Positions 52,211 through 60,843 of a stretch of DNA of 64,000 nt are shown here, one piece after another. Source of the DNA: Frigidibacter sp. ROC022 (GTDB lineage: Bacteria; Pseudomonadota; Alphaproteobacteria; Rhodobacterales; Rhodobacteraceae); NCBI RefSeq assembly GCF_024723735.1, contig NZ_JANQDU010000001.1, positions 1 through 64,000 of the forward strand, read 5' to 3'. A program made the position numbers and the translations under genes. The notes under the pieces were generated by a model. It saw nothing but the letters and a program-made list of their open reading frames with translations, was not told the origin of the DNA and searched no databases. The stretch's first letter is position 1. The number at the start of each line of letters is the position of its first letter.

Positions 52211-53638
52211 ATGGATGACATCGACAAGCTGTATCGGACTTCGGACGCGGTCGGTCTGGCGGATCATGTGAAGGCGGGCGACGTGACGCCCGCCGAGCTG
52301 GTCGAGGCCGGGGTGCGCGCCATCGAAGAGATGAACCCGCGCCTGAACGCGGTGATCCACAAGCTCTACGACATGGCGCGCGAGGGCGCGAAGGAGGTGC
52401 AGCCGGGCAGCAGCCCGCTGGCCGGGGTGCCGTTCCTGCTGAAGGAGCTTGCCTCGTCCTGGACCGGCGCGCCGCTGACCAATTCCTCGCGCTTCCTGAA
52501 GGACCAGGTGGCCGAGGGCGACAGCGAGATCAGCCGCCGATTGCGCAAGGCCGGGCTGCTGTTGATGGGCAAGTCCAACGCGCCGGAAAACGGCTGGGCG
52601 ATCACCACCGAACCGGCGCTCTACGGTGCCACCGTCAACCCGTGGAACCCCGCGGTCACGGCGGGAGGCTCCAGCGGCGGAACCGCGACCGCGGTCGCCA
52701 CCGGCATGATCCCGGTGGCCGAGGCCAGCGACGGCGCAGGCTCGATCCGGGTTCCGGCCTCCTGCTGCGGCGTCGTCGGGCTGAAGCCCTCGCGCGGGCG
52801 GACCACCCTGGCCCCCTTCGCGGACTACTGGGCGGGCTGCGCCTATTTCCTTTGCAATTCCAGAACGGTGCGCGACACGGCCGCCTATCTCGACGTGACC
52901 GGCGGCGCCTTGCCCGGCGATCCCTACGGCATTCCCATGCCGTCAGAGCCCTATCTGAGGCTGATGCAACGCGCGCCGAAGAAACTGCGGGTCGGGCTGG
53001 TCACGACGCCCCCCGATGGCGGCCCGATCGACCCCGGGATTCGCGCTCTGGTCGAAAAGGTCGGCCAGACCCTGCAAGCCATGGGCCACGAGGTAGAGCC
53101 GCACGAGATGGCGCTGGACGCGGGCCCGGCCTGGAAGACCTATACCGACATGACCTGCGTCGAGACGGCGGGCATGTTCGACTTCATGGAAACCGTTGTG
53201 GGCCGTCCCGTCACGCCCGAGGACGTGGAGCCGGTGACCTGGGCGATCATCCAGCGCGGGCGCGAGACCAAGGCGACCGCCCACGCCTTCCGGATCGAGC
53301 AGGTCCGGCAGATGGCGCGCAGCATCGTGCAGGACCTGGAGCCGTTCGATCTGGTGCTGACGCCGACGCTGACCCAGCCGCCGCGTCCGGTGGGCTTCTA
53401 CGACATGGGCCTGACCGACCTCGACGCCTATAACGCGCTCTGGGCCGACAGCGTCTTCCAGTTCCCGTTCAACATGTCCGGCCAGCCGGCGATTTCCCTG
53501 CCGCTGGGCGAGGTGGCAGGGTTGCCCGCAGGCGTGCAGCTGGTAGGTCGCTACGGCGACGAGGCCGGGCTGCTGGCGGTCTCGGCGGTGCTGGAAACCG
53601 AAATGCCCTGGTCCGGCCGCCGGCCGCCGACAGCCTGA
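52211..53638 (+). CDS. Amidase (amidase signature family, module B)
   Basis: This 475-residue amidase has the catalytic lysine in [11 protein letters not shown] and the [15 protein letters not shown] Ser-loop near residue 150. [21 protein letters not shown] contains the second serine. Unlike the module A amidase, an LLKE lysine motif and PASCC appear, so they are distant paralogues. The start follows the Gfo/Idh stop by 3 bp. It hydrolyses an amide in the cytoplasm; the substrate is unknown. Confidence 0.88.
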   Translation: MDDIDKLYRTSDAVGLADHVKAGDVTPAELVEAGVRAIEEMNPRLNAVIHKLYDMAREGAKEVQPGSSPLAGVPFLLKELASSWTGAPLTNSSRFLKDQVAEGDSEISRRLRKAGLLLMGKSNAPENGWAITTEPALYGATVNPWNPAVTAGGSSGGTATAVATGMIPVAEASDGAGSIRVPASCCGVVGLKPSRGRTTLAPFADYWAGCAYFLCNSRTVRDTAAYLDVTGGALPGDPYGIPMPSEPYLRLMQRAPKKLRVGLVTTPPDGGPIDPGIRALVEKVGQTLQAMGHEVEPHEMALDAGPAWKTYTDMTCVETAGMFDFMETVVGRPVTPEDVEPVTWAIIQRGRETKATAHAFRIEQVRQMARSIVQDLEPFDLVLTPTLTQPPRPVGFYDMGLTDLDAYNALWADSVFQFPFNMSGQPAISLPLGEVAGLPAGVQLVGRYGDEAGLLAVSAVLETEMPWSGRRPPTA

Positions 53639-53666
53639 TTTCCAATCATCGGGAAGGAGCCCGAGA

Positions 53667-54800
53667 GTGACCCATGATCTTGTATTGACCGGCGGGCATG
53701 TGCTCGACCCGGCCAGCGGGCTCGACCGGAAAACGGATGTCGCGTTCCATCAGGGCCGGCTTGCCGAAATCGGCGACGGGCTGTCGGGGCGCGAGGTGCA
53801 GGACGTCTCGGGCGCGCTGGTGATGCCGGGGCTGATCGACCTGCATACCCATGTCTACTGGGGCGGCACCTCGCTCAGCGTCGCACCCGAACCCTATGCC
53901 CGCCGCTCGGCCATCACCACGCTGGTGGATACCGGCAGCGCCGGCCCGGGGAACTTCGCCGGCTTCAAGGCGCATGTCGTCGATCGGTCGCAGACCCGCA
54001 TCCTGGTCTATCTGCACATTTCCTTTGCCGGGATCTTCGCCTTTTCGCCGACGATCATGGTCGGGGAAAGCCAGGACCTGCGCCTGATGGCGGCGCGCGA
54101 GGCGGTGGCGGTGGCGCGGGAACACCCCGAGGATATCATCGGCATCAAGGTCAGGGTCGGAAAGCACACCAGCGGGCAGAACGGCATCGCGCCGCTGGAA
54201 CTGGCGCTGGAGGCGGCGGACCAATGCGGCCTGCCGGTGATGGCGCATATCGACGAACCCTCGCCGACCTACGAGGATGTCGTGAACATGCTGCGGCCCG
54301 GCGATATCCTGACCCATTGCTTCCGCCCGTTCCCCAATGCCCCGGTCCATGCCGACGGCTCGGTGAAGGAGGCGCTGCTGCGGGGCCGCGAGCGCGGGGT
54401 TCTGTTCGACATCGGCCATGGCATGGGCGCGTTTTCTTGGGACTCGGCGCGGGCGATGATGGCGGCTGGGTTTCCGCCGGATTCGATCTCGTCGGACGTC
54501 CATACGCTCTGCATCGACGGCCCGGCCTATGATCTGGTGCGCACGATGAACAAGCTGCTGGCGCTGGACATGCCTCTGGCCGATGTCGTCTCCGCCGTCA
54601 CTTCGGCTCCGGCCAGGGCCCTGCGGCGGCCGGACCTGGGGCGGCTGGTGCTCGGCGGGGTCGGCGATGCCAGCGTGATCGCATTGACCGACGAGCCGAT
54701 CGTGCTGGAAGATGTGAGGGGCGAGACCCTGACCTGCCCGCAACGGCTCACGGCGCGGGGCATGGTCAGCGGCGGGCAATGGGTGGACGCGGCGGCATGA
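53667..54800 (+). CDS. COG3964-type amidohydrolase/deacetylase 1
   Basis: This 377-residue enzyme of the amidohydrolase superfamily has a binuclear metal site: His60 and His62 in DLHTHVYWGG, the likely carboxylated Lys161 in IGIKVRVGK, His194 in MAHIDEP, His217 in LTHCFRPFPN and Asp277 in SSDVHT. It resembles the deacetylase family characterised as hydrolysing N-acetyl-D-amino acids and acetyl-mandelate. The GTG start has AAGGAG upstream. It overlaps the next gene by 4 bp. A close paralogue lies at 57377-58507. Confidence 0.9.
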   Translation: MTHDLVLTGGHVLDPASGLDRKTDVAFHQGRLAEIGDGLSGREVQDVSGALVMPGLIDLHTHVYWGGTSLSVAPEPYARRSAITTLVDTGSAGPGNFAGFKAHVVDRSQTRILVYLHISFAGIFAFSPTIMVGESQDLRLMAAREAVAVAREHPEDIIGIKVRVGKHTSGQNGIAPLELALEAADQCGLPVMAHIDEPSPTYEDVVNMLRPGDILTHCFRPFPNAPVHADGSVKEALLRGRERGVLFDIGHGMGAFSWDSARAMMAAGFPPDSISSDVHTLCIDGPAYDLVRTMNKLLALDMPLADVVSAVTSAPARALRRPDLGRLVLGGVGDASVIALTDEPIVLEDVRGETLTCPQRLTARGMVSGGQWVDAAA

Positions 54801-55978
54801 CAGAGGTTTCGGTTTGGGCCTATCCCTGGGACCTGCACGACATCGGGGCGGATGCAGCCGCAACCGCGCTACAGGCCCAGGGTGCCAACACGATCAGCAT
54901 GGCGACCTCCTATCATGCCGGCCGGTTCCTGCAGCCGGGCAACCCGAAGCGCCGGATCTGGTTCCCGCAGGATGGCACGGTCTATTACTCCGTCGATGAG
55001 TCACGCTGGGCCGATGCCGAGATCAAGCCCCTGCAGGCCGACATCGTGGCGAGCGAGGGCGATTACCTGGCAAAGCTGGTGGCGCGGCGTGATGCCGGCG
55101 GGCCCGGGGTGTCCTGCTGGACCGTCTGCCTGCACAACACCCGCCTGGGCATGGCGCATCCCGACCACGTCATGCGGACCGCGCAGGGCGATGCGCATCT
55201 CTATGCGCTATGTCCCTCCAGCCCCGCGGCGCGGGCCTATGTGACCGGCATGGCGGCGGAGATCTCCGAACGCTACCGGCCCGACCGGATCGAACTGGAA
55301 AGCCCCGACTTCATGGGGTTCGATCACGGGTTCCACCATGAAAAGGACGGGCTTGGCCTGCTGCCCGAGGACCGCTTCCTGCTGGGCGTCTGTTTCTGCG
55401 ATCATTGCATGGCCCGCGCCCGCTCTGCCGGGGTGCCCGCAGACGCTGCGCGGGACAAGGTGAAGGGGCTGCTGGACGCGGCCTTTGCCCGGGAACTGCC
55501 CGAGCCGCAATTCCCCGACTTCCCGGATCGGGCGTTGGAGTCCTTCCGCTCGATCCCCGAGCTTCACGCCTATCTGCTGTGGCGGAGCGAGCCTGTGACC
55601 TCGCTGATCGCCGAAATCCGGGCCGCGACCCACCCGGACACCCGCGTGCTGGTGATCGATTTCGCAGGCAGCTGGTGGGGCGGGGTGGACCTGGCGCAGG
55701 TCGCACCGCAGTGCGACGGCGTGCTCTACTGCATCTATACCGTCCCGGCCGAGGAGATTGCGCCCCGGCTGGACGAGGTGCGCAGGGTGATCGGCCCCGA
55801 CAAGACCCTGATCGCCGGTCTGCACCTGTTTCACCCCGATGTCGCGGGTGCGGCCGATCTGCGCGGCCGGGTCAGGGCGGCGGCCGACACGGCGGACGGG
55901 TTCAACTTCTACAACCTCGGCCTGGTCCCGGCGCGGCGGCTGAACTGGATCGGGGCGGCGCTGGCCGGGCCGGGCTGA
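54797..55978 (+). CDS. Unrecognised TIM-barrel-like protein with CFCDHC motif
   Basis: I do not recognise this 393-residue protein with certainty. It starts VSVWAYPWDLHDIG, has alternating strands and helices as in a TIM barrel, an acidic site IELESPDFMGFDHG near residues 166-179, and CFCDHCMAR near 199-207, a cluster of three cysteines seen in some glycoside-hydrolase-like families. The C-terminal GFNFYNLGLVP could be the final strand. There is no signal peptide. It overlaps the amidohydrolase stop by 4 bp, so a coupled role is likely. Confidence 0.75.
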   Translation: MTEVSVWAYPWDLHDIGADAAATALQAQGANTISMATSYHAGRFLQPGNPKRRIWFPQDGTVYYSVDESRWADAEIKPLQADIVASEGDYLAKLVARRDAGGPGVSCWTVCLHNTRLGMAHPDHVMRTAQGDAHLYALCPSSPAARAYVTGMAAEISERYRPDRIELESPDFMGFDHGFHHEKDGLGLLPEDRFLLGVCFCDHCMARARSAGVPADAARDKVKGLLDAAFARELPEPQFPDFPDRALESFRSIPELHAYLLWRSEPVTSLIAEIRAATHPDTRVLVIDFAGSWWGGVDLAQVAPQCDGVLYCIYTVPAEEIAPRLDEVRRVIGPDKTLIAGLHLFHPDVAGAADLRGRVRAAADTADGFNFYNLGLVPARRLNWIGAALAGPG

Positions 55979-56008
55979 CCGCACCGCAGCCCCGCGCATC
56001 GACCGTGG

Positions 56009-56956
56009 TCAATCGCCCAGCGGCTCCAGCATGTTGCCCGAGCGGTGGTTCAGCGCGGCATATTTGATCCGCCGCAGGCTTTCGCGGGCCTTCGGCCCCA
56101 GCGTGTAGCCGGTGGCGGCAGACAGTAGATCGACCACCGCCAGATAGGCGAACCGGACCGAGGTCGGGGTCAGCGTGTCATGCGTCTCGGCCACCGCCAC
56201 GGTCAGCGGATGGTCCACCGCATCGGCCAGCGGGCTTGCCGTCGCGGTGACCGCGATCGTCGTGGCGCCATAGCCGCGTGCCAGGCTGACCGCCTCGATC
56301 AGTTCCGCGGTCTTTCCCGAGGCCGAAATCGCCAGCACCACGTCTTCCGAGCCCAGCGTGGCGGCGGTCATGCGCATGAAATAGGCTTCGGGACAGCAGG
56401 CGACGTTCACGCCATAGCGAAACAGCCTGTATTGCGCCTCCTCCGCCAGGATCGCGGCGCTGCCGCCCAGGCCGAAGGTGACGACCTGCCGTGCGCCGGC
56501 CACCGCCTCGGCCGCGCGCTGGACCTTGGACGGCGACAATTGCCGCTCGACCTCGCGCAGGGCGCCATGCGCCTCGGAAAGGATCGGGCCCCAATAGGCC
56601 GGGGCATCGGAATCCGCCGCATCGGGCGCCGCGTCGGCGTTCAGATACAGCTCGCCCACCACAAGGCTCTGCGCCAGCTTCAGCTTGAAATCGCGCACCC
56701 CCTGGCAGCCGATCGCCCGGCAGAACCGGGTCACGCTGGGTTCACTGACGCCGGCACGCTGGGCGAGGCTGGCGATGCTGTCCTCGACCGCATGCGGCAC
56801 ATCGGTCAGAACCGCGGCGCCGACCTTGCGCTCGGCCGGGCTGAGGGAATCCAGCTGATCCTTGATGCGGCCCAGGATGTCCACGACATGGCCATGCGAC
56901 CGCGCGCCGTGCGAGGGCGTGATGGACTCCGCGGACTCGACAGAATTGGCGGCCAT
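56009..56956 (-). CDS. RpiR family regulator, HexR-like
   Basis: This 315-residue regulator has an N-terminal helix-turn-helix domain (residues about 15-90) and a SIS sugar-phosphate-binding domain (about 145-270, with FGLGGSAAILAEEAQYRLF and ISASGKTAELIE). AGVSEPSVTRFCRAIG and DFKLKLAQSL match HexR of gammaproteobacteria closely in the recognition helix region, from memory. HexR binds TGTAAT..ATTACA palindromes, which occur three times in this window. It diverges from the amidohydrolase 2 operon. Confidence 0.9.
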   Translation of the reverse strand: MAANSVESAESITPSHGARSHGHVVDILGRIKDQLDSLSPAERKVGAAVLTDVPHAVEDSIASLAQRAGVSEPSVTRFCRAIGCQGVRDFKLKLAQSLVVGELYLNADAAPDAADSDAPAYWGPILSEAHGALREVERQLSPSKVQRAAEAVAGARQVVTFGLGGSAAILAEEAQYRLFRYGVNVACCPEAYFMRMTAATLGSEDVVLAISASGKTAELIEAVSLARGYGATTIAVTATASPLADAVDHPLTVAVAETHDTLTPTSVRFAYLAVVDLLSAATGYTLGPKARESLRRIKYAALNHRSGNMLEPLGD

Positions 56957-57376
56957 TCACGACTCCCGATACAGCTGCAATTGTCGCCACGCCGCCCGGG
57001 AAGGTCAAGTATTTTACAATATCACAGCAATACCCCATGCTCAGATCATTGAAAATCAGTAACTATTTTGAAACTCATCAAAAGTGTTGACAGCTATGTA
57101 GCTAAATTACACACTTCAAGGGTGACGATTGCCTGTCCGCTTGGCCGCTCTGGCAGGGTGGTTCCATGGATGCGGTCTTGATGGGGGAATGTCACGGGTG
57201 GAGAGCCGAATGGGTCATCGCGTCCTGTCACGCCGGGCCGCTCGACGTCTCGCGCCGGGGCTGCGGCGCAGGCCTGTCGCGTGCCGCGCGGCTTCCCCTT
57301 CGCGGACACCCGATCCCGGGCCCGCGATCCCGGGCCTGACCGGCCCGCATCCTTCAACTGCCGGAGCGACGCACCG
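56957..57376. other. Divergent intergenic region, regulator-amidohydrolase
   Basis: This 420-bp region holds the promoters of the RpiR-type regulator and of the amidohydrolase 2 operon. The part near 57012-57111 is AT-rich compared with its surroundings. The promoter and operator lie at 57087-57111, leaving a 5' leader of some 250 bases before the start at 57377. The leader shows no clear structure. A short frame (57129-57380) overlaps the start by 4 bp but looks non-coding. Confidence 0.7.
57087..57111 (+). promoter_or_regulatory. Promoter with HexR-like palindrome 3
   Basis: TTGACA (57087-57092) is followed after 4 bases by TGTAGCTAAATTACA (57097-57111), the copy closest to the HexR consensus TGTAATTAAATTACA. 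The spacing is identical to that at 48189-48213. It should be the main control site of the amidohydrolase 2, SDR and peptide ABC operon. Confidence 0.78.
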
Positions 57377-58507
57377 ATGAGCAGCAATCTGGTCCTGCGC
57401 GGCGGGCGCGTCATCGACCCGTCGCAGGGGATCGACAAACTGGCCGATGTGGTCATCACGGATGGCAGGGTGGCCGGCCTGGATGTCGCGCCGCCGGCAG
57501 GGGCCGAGACCGTCGATGCGACCGGAGCGATCGTGACGCCGGGCCTGATCGACCTGCACACCCATGTCTACTGGGGCGGCACCTCGCTGGGGGTCGATCC
57601 CGATGCCTATGCGCTGAAATCGGCCAGCCCGCTGCTGGTCGATGCCGGCAGCGCCGGGCCGGGCAACTATGCGGGGTTCTCCAGGCATGTGATCGGGCCG
57701 GCCTTTCCGCGCATCCTGTCCTTCCTGCACATCAGCTTCGCCGGCATCTACGCCTTTTCGGATACGGTGAAGGTCGGCGAAAGCCACGACATGCGCCTGA
57801 TGGCGGCCCGGGATTCGGTGCGGGTCGTCGCGGAGAATCCCGACACGATCGTCGGCATCAAGGTGCGGATCGGCGCCAATGCCAGCGGGCCGTCGGGCAT
57901 CGCGCCGATGGATGTGGCGATGGCCGTCGCGGAAGAGACGCGCCTGCCGCTGATGGTGCATATCGACGAGCCGCCGCCCAGCTATGGCGAGGTCGTCGCG
58001 CGCCTGCGCAAGGGCGATGTCCTGACCCATTGCTTCCGGCCCTTCCCGAACGCGCCGGTGGACGGCGAAGGCAATGTCCGGCCGCAGGTCCGCGAAGCGC
58101 GCGAGCGCGGCGTGATCTTCGACATTGCCCACGGCATGGGCTCCTTCTCGTGGAAATCCGCCCGCGCGATGCTGGCGCAGGACTTCCGGCCCGACGTCAT
58201 CTCTTCGGATGTCCATGCGTTCTGCCTGGACGGCCCGGCGCATGACAACCTGCATGTGATGACCAAGTTCATGGCCCTCGGCTGGACGCTGCCCGAGGTG
58301 ATCGAGGCCGCAAGCGCCGCCCCGGCGCGGGTGCTGGGCCTGCAGGACCGGGGCCATCTGCGCCCCGGCGCCCTGGGGGATGTCAGCGTGTTCCGCGAAG
58401 CCGAAGGCCCCGTCGATCTGGTCGATGTGCGTGGCGAGGTGGTGCCCTTCGACCGCCGCCTGACCCCGGTCGGCATCGCCGTCGGCGGCGAATGGAGAGC
58501 CGCATGA
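57377..58507 (+). CDS. COG3964-type amidohydrolase/deacetylase 2
   Basis: This 376-residue paralogue of the enzyme at 53667-54800 shares LIDLHTHVYWGGTSL, IVGIKVRIGAN, MVHIDEPPPSY, LTHCFRPFPNAP and SSDVHAFC, so all metal ligands are kept. The ATG at MSSNLVLRGG is chosen because the conserved N-terminus begins there; the upstream frame is Arg/Pro-rich. It heads an operon with an SDR (4-bp overlap) and an ABC transporter. A change of substrate relative to paralogue 1 is likely but not visible. Confidence 0.9.
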   Translation: MSSNLVLRGGRVIDPSQGIDKLADVVITDGRVAGLDVAPPAGAETVDATGAIVTPGLIDLHTHVYWGGTSLGVDPDAYALKSASPLLVDAGSAGPGNYAGFSRHVIGPAFPRILSFLHISFAGIYAFSDTVKVGESHDMRLMAARDSVRVVAENPDTIVGIKVRIGANASGPSGIAPMDVAMAVAEETRLPLMVHIDEPPPSYGEVVARLRKGDVLTHCFRPFPNAPVDGEGNVRPQVREARERGVIFDIAHGMGSFSWKSARAMLAQDFRPDVISSDVHAFCLDGPAHDNLHVMTKFMALGWTLPEVIEAASAAPARVLGLQDRGHLRPGALGDVSVFREAEGPVDLVDVRGEVVPFDRRLTPVGIAVGGEWRAA

Positions 58508-59280
58508 GCTTTGTCATCGACCTGGCCGGAAGACGTGCGTTCCTGACCGGCGGCAGCCGCGGGCTGGGCCGGGAAATGGCGCTCGCCCTGGCCCGGGCCG
58601 GGGCCGACATCGCGCTGGTGGCCCGGCCCTCGGATGCCTTGCAGGCGACCGCGGCAGAGATCGGCGCATTGGGCCGCCGGGTCTGGACCTTCGAGGCCGA
58701 CATGGGCCTTCCGGACGAGGCCGAGGCGGTCTGCCGCCGGGCCCTGGCCGAGGTCGGCAGCTTCGAGATCCTGGTCAACAATGTCGGCGGTCGGCGGGTG
58801 AACGTGCCGACCGAGACGCTGGATCTGGCGACCTGGCAGCAGCTCTTCGACCTGAACCTGACCTCGACCTTCATCTGCTCGCGCGAAATCGGCGCCGCGA
58901 TGATCGCCGCCGGGAAGGGCGGGCGAATCCTGAACGTGGCTTCGATCAACGGCCTGGTGGCCGGGCGCGGGATCGGTGGGCGGCACTACGAGGCCGCCAA
59001 GGCCGCCGTCATCCAGTTCACCCGCACCCTCGCCGTGGACTGGGCCAGACACGGCATCACCGCGAACGCGATCAGCCCGGGCCTGTTCGCGACCGCGCCG
59101 AACATGAAGTGGAAAGAGAGCAACCCGGAGATCATCGACGGATTGGTTGCGGACATACCCATGGGAACAATGGGAGATCCCGCCGATCTGGGGGCGCTGG
59201 CCGTCTATCTCGCATCGGATGCGGCCCGGTTCATGACCGGCGCCAATCTGGTCATCGACGGCGGCCAGACCTGCCAATGA
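58504..59280 (+). CDS. SDR family oxidoreductase (module B)
   Basis: This 258-residue short-chain dehydrogenase has FLTGGSRGLGREMAL near residues 13-27, NNVGG for the NAG motif and the catalytic residues in ASINGL...HYEAAKAAV (Tyr-x-x-x-Lys). LVIDGGQT closes the chain. It starts in the 3' end of the amidohydrolase gene (ATGA). It differs from the module A SDRs. Its substrate is probably a hydroxy-acid or alcohol freed by the hydrolase. Confidence 0.9.
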   Translation: MSFVIDLAGRRAFLTGGSRGLGREMALALARAGADIALVARPSDALQATAAEIGALGRRVWTFEADMGLPDEAEAVCRRALAEVGSFEILVNNVGGRRVNVPTETLDLATWQQLFDLNLTSTFICSREIGAAMIAAGKGGRILNVASINGLVAGRGIGGRHYEAAKAAVIQFTRTLAVDWARHGITANAISPGLFATAPNMKWKESNPEIIDGLVADIPMGTMGDPADLGALAVYLASDAARFMTGANLVIDGGQTCQ

Positions 59281-59307
59281 CTTGAAATACAACAGGGAGA
59301 CTGACTG

Positions 59308-60834
59308 ATGAAACTGAGAAGCCTCTTTGCCGGACTCGCGCTGGCGGCGCTGACGTCGGCGCCGGTGTCGGCGCAGACATTGCGCTATGCCACCATCGGC
59401 GAACCACCCAGCCTCGATGCGCAAATGGGCACGGCCACCCTGGCCTCGACCATCTCGCAGCACATGTTCGAAACGCTCTACGCCTTCGACTCGGCCAATG
59501 CGCCGCAGCCCTATCTGGCGACTGGCGAGACGATGTCCGAGGATGGCAAGGTCATCACCATCAGCCTGCGGGACGGGGTGAAGTTCCACAACGGCGACAT
59601 CATGGATGCCGGGGACGTGGCGGCCTCGCTCAACCGCTGGGCCGAATTCGGTTCCCGCGGCAAGCTGCTGGGCCTGGTCAGCGCCGAGGCCACCGGCGAC
59701 CTGGAAGTGACGCTGACCCTCGATGCGAAGAACGGCGCGTGGAAAAGCATCCTCGCCTATGTGAACGGCGGCCCGGTCATCTATCCGGCCGAGATCGTCA
59801 CCGCCGCGGGCGGAGAGCCGATCGCCGCCGAGAACTATGTCGGCACCGGCCCCTACAAGTTCGGCGAGCTGCGTCCGAACCGCTATGTCGAGCTGGTGCG
59901 GTTCGACGATTTCACGCCCAATCCCGGCCCCAGCGATGGCGAAGCCGGCCAGCGGGTCGCGAATTTCGAGAAGCTGCGCTTCATCCCGGTTCCGGATGTC
60001 GGCACCCGTGTCAGCGGCATTCAGGCCGGTGACTACGACTATGCCGAATACATCTCGGGCGACCTCTACGGGCAGGTGCGCGACGACCCGGCGATCCAGG
60101 TCAAGATCAGCACCGCGCCGATCTTCGGGCTGATGTTCATGAACTCGGCCGCCGGTCCGCTGGCGACGAACACCAAGCTGCGCCAGGCGATCATGGCGGC
60201 GCTGAACATGGAACAGGCCCTGCAGGTCTCGGTCGGTGAACCGGAGCTGTTCGAAGCCAACGGCGCCTATTTCCCCGACGGGAATGTCTGGCACACCACC
60301 GCCGGCACCGAGTTCTACAGTCAGGGCGACCCCGAAAAGGCCCGCGCCCTGGCCGAGGAAGCCGGCTATGACGGCACCCCGATCAAGCTGCTGGTCTCGA
60401 CCAACTACAAGGCGCATTTCGACGATGCCAGCGTCTTCACCCGGCAGCTGGCGGATGCCGGGATCAACGTGCAGATGGTCGTGGTCGACTGGGCGACGCT
60501 GCTGCAATTGCGCGGCCAGCCCGATCAATGGGACATGTTCATGACCCACCACGGCAGCATTCCCGACCCGGTCCTGCTGACGGTGCTGAACGACAGCTAC
60601 CCGGGCTGGTGGAAGAGCGACGAGAAGCACGCTCTGATGGCAGAGTTCACCGGCACCTCGGACCTCGCGGCCCGGCAGGCGGCCTGGTCGAAGCTGCAGG
60701 AGCTGATCTACACGCAGCTTCCGGTCGTGAAGGTGGGCAACATCTTCTCCTATGACATCGCCTCGCCGGACCTGGTGACGCCATGGGAACGTGCCCCGGC
60801 CTTCCCCCATTTCTGGGGTGCCTCGACGAAGTAG
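59308..60834 (+). CDS. Peptide-type ABC transporter solute-binding protein (module B)
   Basis: This 508-residue SBP_bac_5 protein has a signal peptide (MKLRSLFAGLALAALTSAPV, cleavage near SAQ) and the motif ISLRDGVKFHNGDIMDAGDV near residues 88-108. It is the first transporter gene of this operon, unlike module A where it is last. It differs in sequence from the module A protein, so a separate ligand is likely. A GGGAG site precedes the ATG. Confidence 0.92.
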   Translation: MKLRSLFAGLALAALTSAPVSAQTLRYATIGEPPSLDAQMGTATLASTISQHMFETLYAFDSANAPQPYLATGETMSEDGKVITISLRDGVKFHNGDIMDAGDVAASLNRWAEFGSRGKLLGLVSAEATGDLEVTLTLDAKNGAWKSILAYVNGGPVIYPAEIVTAAGGEPIAAENYVGTGPYKFGELRPNRYVELVRFDDFTPNPGPSDGEAGQRVANFEKLRFIPVPDVGTRVSGIQAGDYDYAEYISGDLYGQVRDDPAIQVKISTAPIFGLMFMNSAAGPLATNTKLRQAIMAALNMEQALQVSVGEPELFEANGAYFPDGNVWHTTAGTEFYSQGDPEKARALAEEAGYDGTPIKLLVSTNYKAHFDDASVFTRQLADAGINVQMVVVDWATLLQLRGQPDQWDMFMTHHGSIPDPVLLTVLNDSYPGWWKSDEKHALMAEFTGTSDLAARQAAWSKLQELIYTQLPVVKVGNIFSYDIASPDLVTPWERAPAFPHFWGASTK

Positions 60835-60843
60835 GGCTGGCGC

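Noticed and set aside
57012-57020. ATTTTACAA as a fourth HexR-like site before the RpiR gene
   Set aside because: Only one half-site fits (TGTAAAAT on the minus strand). The other half does not match TACA, so autoregulation through this site is not supported.
57129-57380. Short upstream frame with a TTG start overlapping the amidohydrolase 2 start by 4 bp
   Set aside because: It is Arg/Pro-rich without a ribosome binding site or recognisable pattern. The overlap alone is not enough to call a leader peptide.
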